This document shows, in pieces, positions 6,277-6,873 of a stretch of 6,873 nt of DNA (within the stretch, counting starts at the first letter, position 1; the number at the start of each line of letters is the position of its first letter). The notes beneath the pieces are model-generated. The model was not told the origin of the DNA. It ran no database searches and saw only the letters and a program-made list of their open reading frames with translations. The stretch is from positions 1 to 6,873 of the forward strand of contig JBDSEA010000004.1 in the NCBI GenBank assembly GCA_039920305.1, read 5' to 3'. A program made the position numbers and the translations under genes. This DNA is from DASRAJ01 sp039920305 (GTDB lineage: Bacteria; Bacteroidota; Bacteroidia; Chitinophagales; UBA10324).

Positions 6277-6771
6277 TCAGTTCAATTTTGTTTCATTGAT
6301 GAGCTGCTGAATGTATTGTTCCTGTTTCTGCCTGTCGCTGAGCTCCCGCCGGAGAATTTTTTCTGAGATTTCGACTACCATGTCGCCTACAGAGTTTTTG
6401 AGCTCGGTGATGGCTTCCATCTTACGGTTATCAATCTCCTGCAGGTTTTCCATCATGATGCGTGAGGCTTCTTCCCTTGCCTTATCGCGGGCTTCAGTCA
6501 CAATCTGTTCCTTGATCTGGTTCGCTTCGCGAAGTATATTCAATCGTTCCTGCTTTGCCTGCGAAAGAAGCGCTTCATGCTCGCTCTTCATATTTACCAT
6601 GTCCTGCTTGGTACGTTCTGCAGTTCTTAATGCATCATCAATTGTGTGCTCACGATCATCCAAAGCTTTCAGGATCGGCTTCCATGCATATCTCTTAAGA
6701 ATGAAGAGCACGATGAGAAAGATGAGCGCGGTCCAGAAGATGAGTCCGAGTGCCGGTGTAAGTAGTTGCAT
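6277..6771 (-). CDS. atpF: ATP synthase Fo subunit b
   Basis: This 164-residue protein is a normal length for b. One membrane helix lies at about residues 5-26 (LTPALGLIFWTALIFLIVLF), followed by the conserved AWKPILKALDDRE (29-41) at the membrane exit. A long charged coiled-coil helix (about 42-145) then forms the peripheral stalk, and the C-terminal end (about 145-164) should bind delta. The protein anchors delta and alpha3beta3 to subunit a and prevents F1 from co-rotating. The start gives the short periplasmic N-terminus typical of the family. There is no Shine-Dalgarno site; the leader is A-rich and holds a 16-bp palindrome. atpE appears to end 80 nt upstream and atpH starts 4 nt downstream. 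Confidence 0.97.
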   Translation of the reverse strand: MQLLTPALGLIFWTALIFLIVLFILKRYAWKPILKALDDREHTIDDALRTAERTKQDMVNMKSEHEALLSQAKQERLNILREANQIKEQIVTEARDKAREEASRIMMENLQEIDNRKMEAITELKNSVGDMVVEISEKILRRELSDRQKQEQYIQQLINETKLN

Positions 6772-6778
6772 GGTTCAG

Positions 6779-6794
6779 TTTTTAAGCTTAAAAA
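6779..6794. repeat. 16-bp perfect palindrome in the atpF leader
   Basis: TTTTTAAGCTTAAAAA is a perfect palindrome 7 nt upstream of the atpF ATG. On the minus strand its second half gives an A-run close to the start, which suits leaderless-type or A-rich initiation in Bacteroidota. It has no loop and is mostly A/T, so its significance as an operator is doubtful. Confidence 0.4.
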
Positions 6795-6851
6795 TTGAAG
6801 CTGTGAAATCAGAATTTATTTATCCCTCTTTCCTCAATAATTAACTTTTTT

Positions 6852-6872
6852 TTACTTGAACAGCACAAGGAT
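6852..6872 (-). CDS. atpE: C-terminal tail of ATP synthase subunit c (partial)
   Basis: The last six codons before a TAA read ILVLFK. This short hydrophobic end is what is expected for the second membrane helix of subunit c, the proton-carrying rotor ring subunit. In Bacteroidota operons atpE directly precedes atpF. The rest of the gene is beyond the right edge, so the call rests on position, strand and a very short match. A different frame ending VQVKKS at 6841-6843 is also possible. Confidence 0.5.
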   Translation of the reverse strand: MLVLFK

Positions 6873-6873
6873 A

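Noticed and set aside
6311..6844. 177-codon plus-strand frame opposite atpF
   Set aside because: Antisense shadow of the coiled-coil region of b, rich in Ser, Arg and Cys with no family features.

Overview
The window comes from a Bacteroidota genome, probably a Chitinophagales or Sphingobacteriales-type lineage. This is judged from the split F1Fo operon (atpG is not followed by atpD), the lack of Shine-Dalgarno sites with A/T-rich leaders instead, the protein sequences of the ATP synthase subunits, a small four-helix-bundle (S23) gene, and an SBBP-type secreted propeller gene. Every convincing gene is on the minus strand, so the operon reads from the right edge to the left.

Right part (about 2696-6872): an ATP synthase operon in the order atpE (only its last codons), atpF (b), atpH (delta), a foreign four-helix-bundle gene, atpA (alpha) and atpG (gamma). 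b anchors the peripheral stalk, delta caps it and joins it to alpha, and gamma is the rotor shaft inside alpha3beta3. atpF and atpH lie 4 nt apart. The small S23-family gene splits atpH from atpA and is flanked by an imperfect inverted repeat, so the whole 5226-5711 stretch looks like an inserted element that the operon tolerates. Beta and epsilon subunits are not present.

Middle (2378-2695): a 318-nt spacer between atpG and the next gene. On the plus strand it holds a 61-codon reading frame resembling the front half of an XRE-type helix-turn-helix, probably a remnant. It also holds a small hairpin without a T-tract, and a possible Bacteroidota-type promoter pointing left.

Left part (1-2377): a large secreted beta-propeller protein with a signal peptide, about eight propeller-like repeats, a DUF7948-like domain and further SBBP repeats running off the left edge. 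The reading frame is broken once, within 1928-1968: the first 150 codons are in one frame, and the remaining 640 or so stay open in another frame to the edge. The repeat at the break is shorter than its siblings and lacks their Trp, so a small deletion, real or from assembly, explains it better than a single-base error. No tRNA, rRNA, CRISPR array or insertion sequence was seen.
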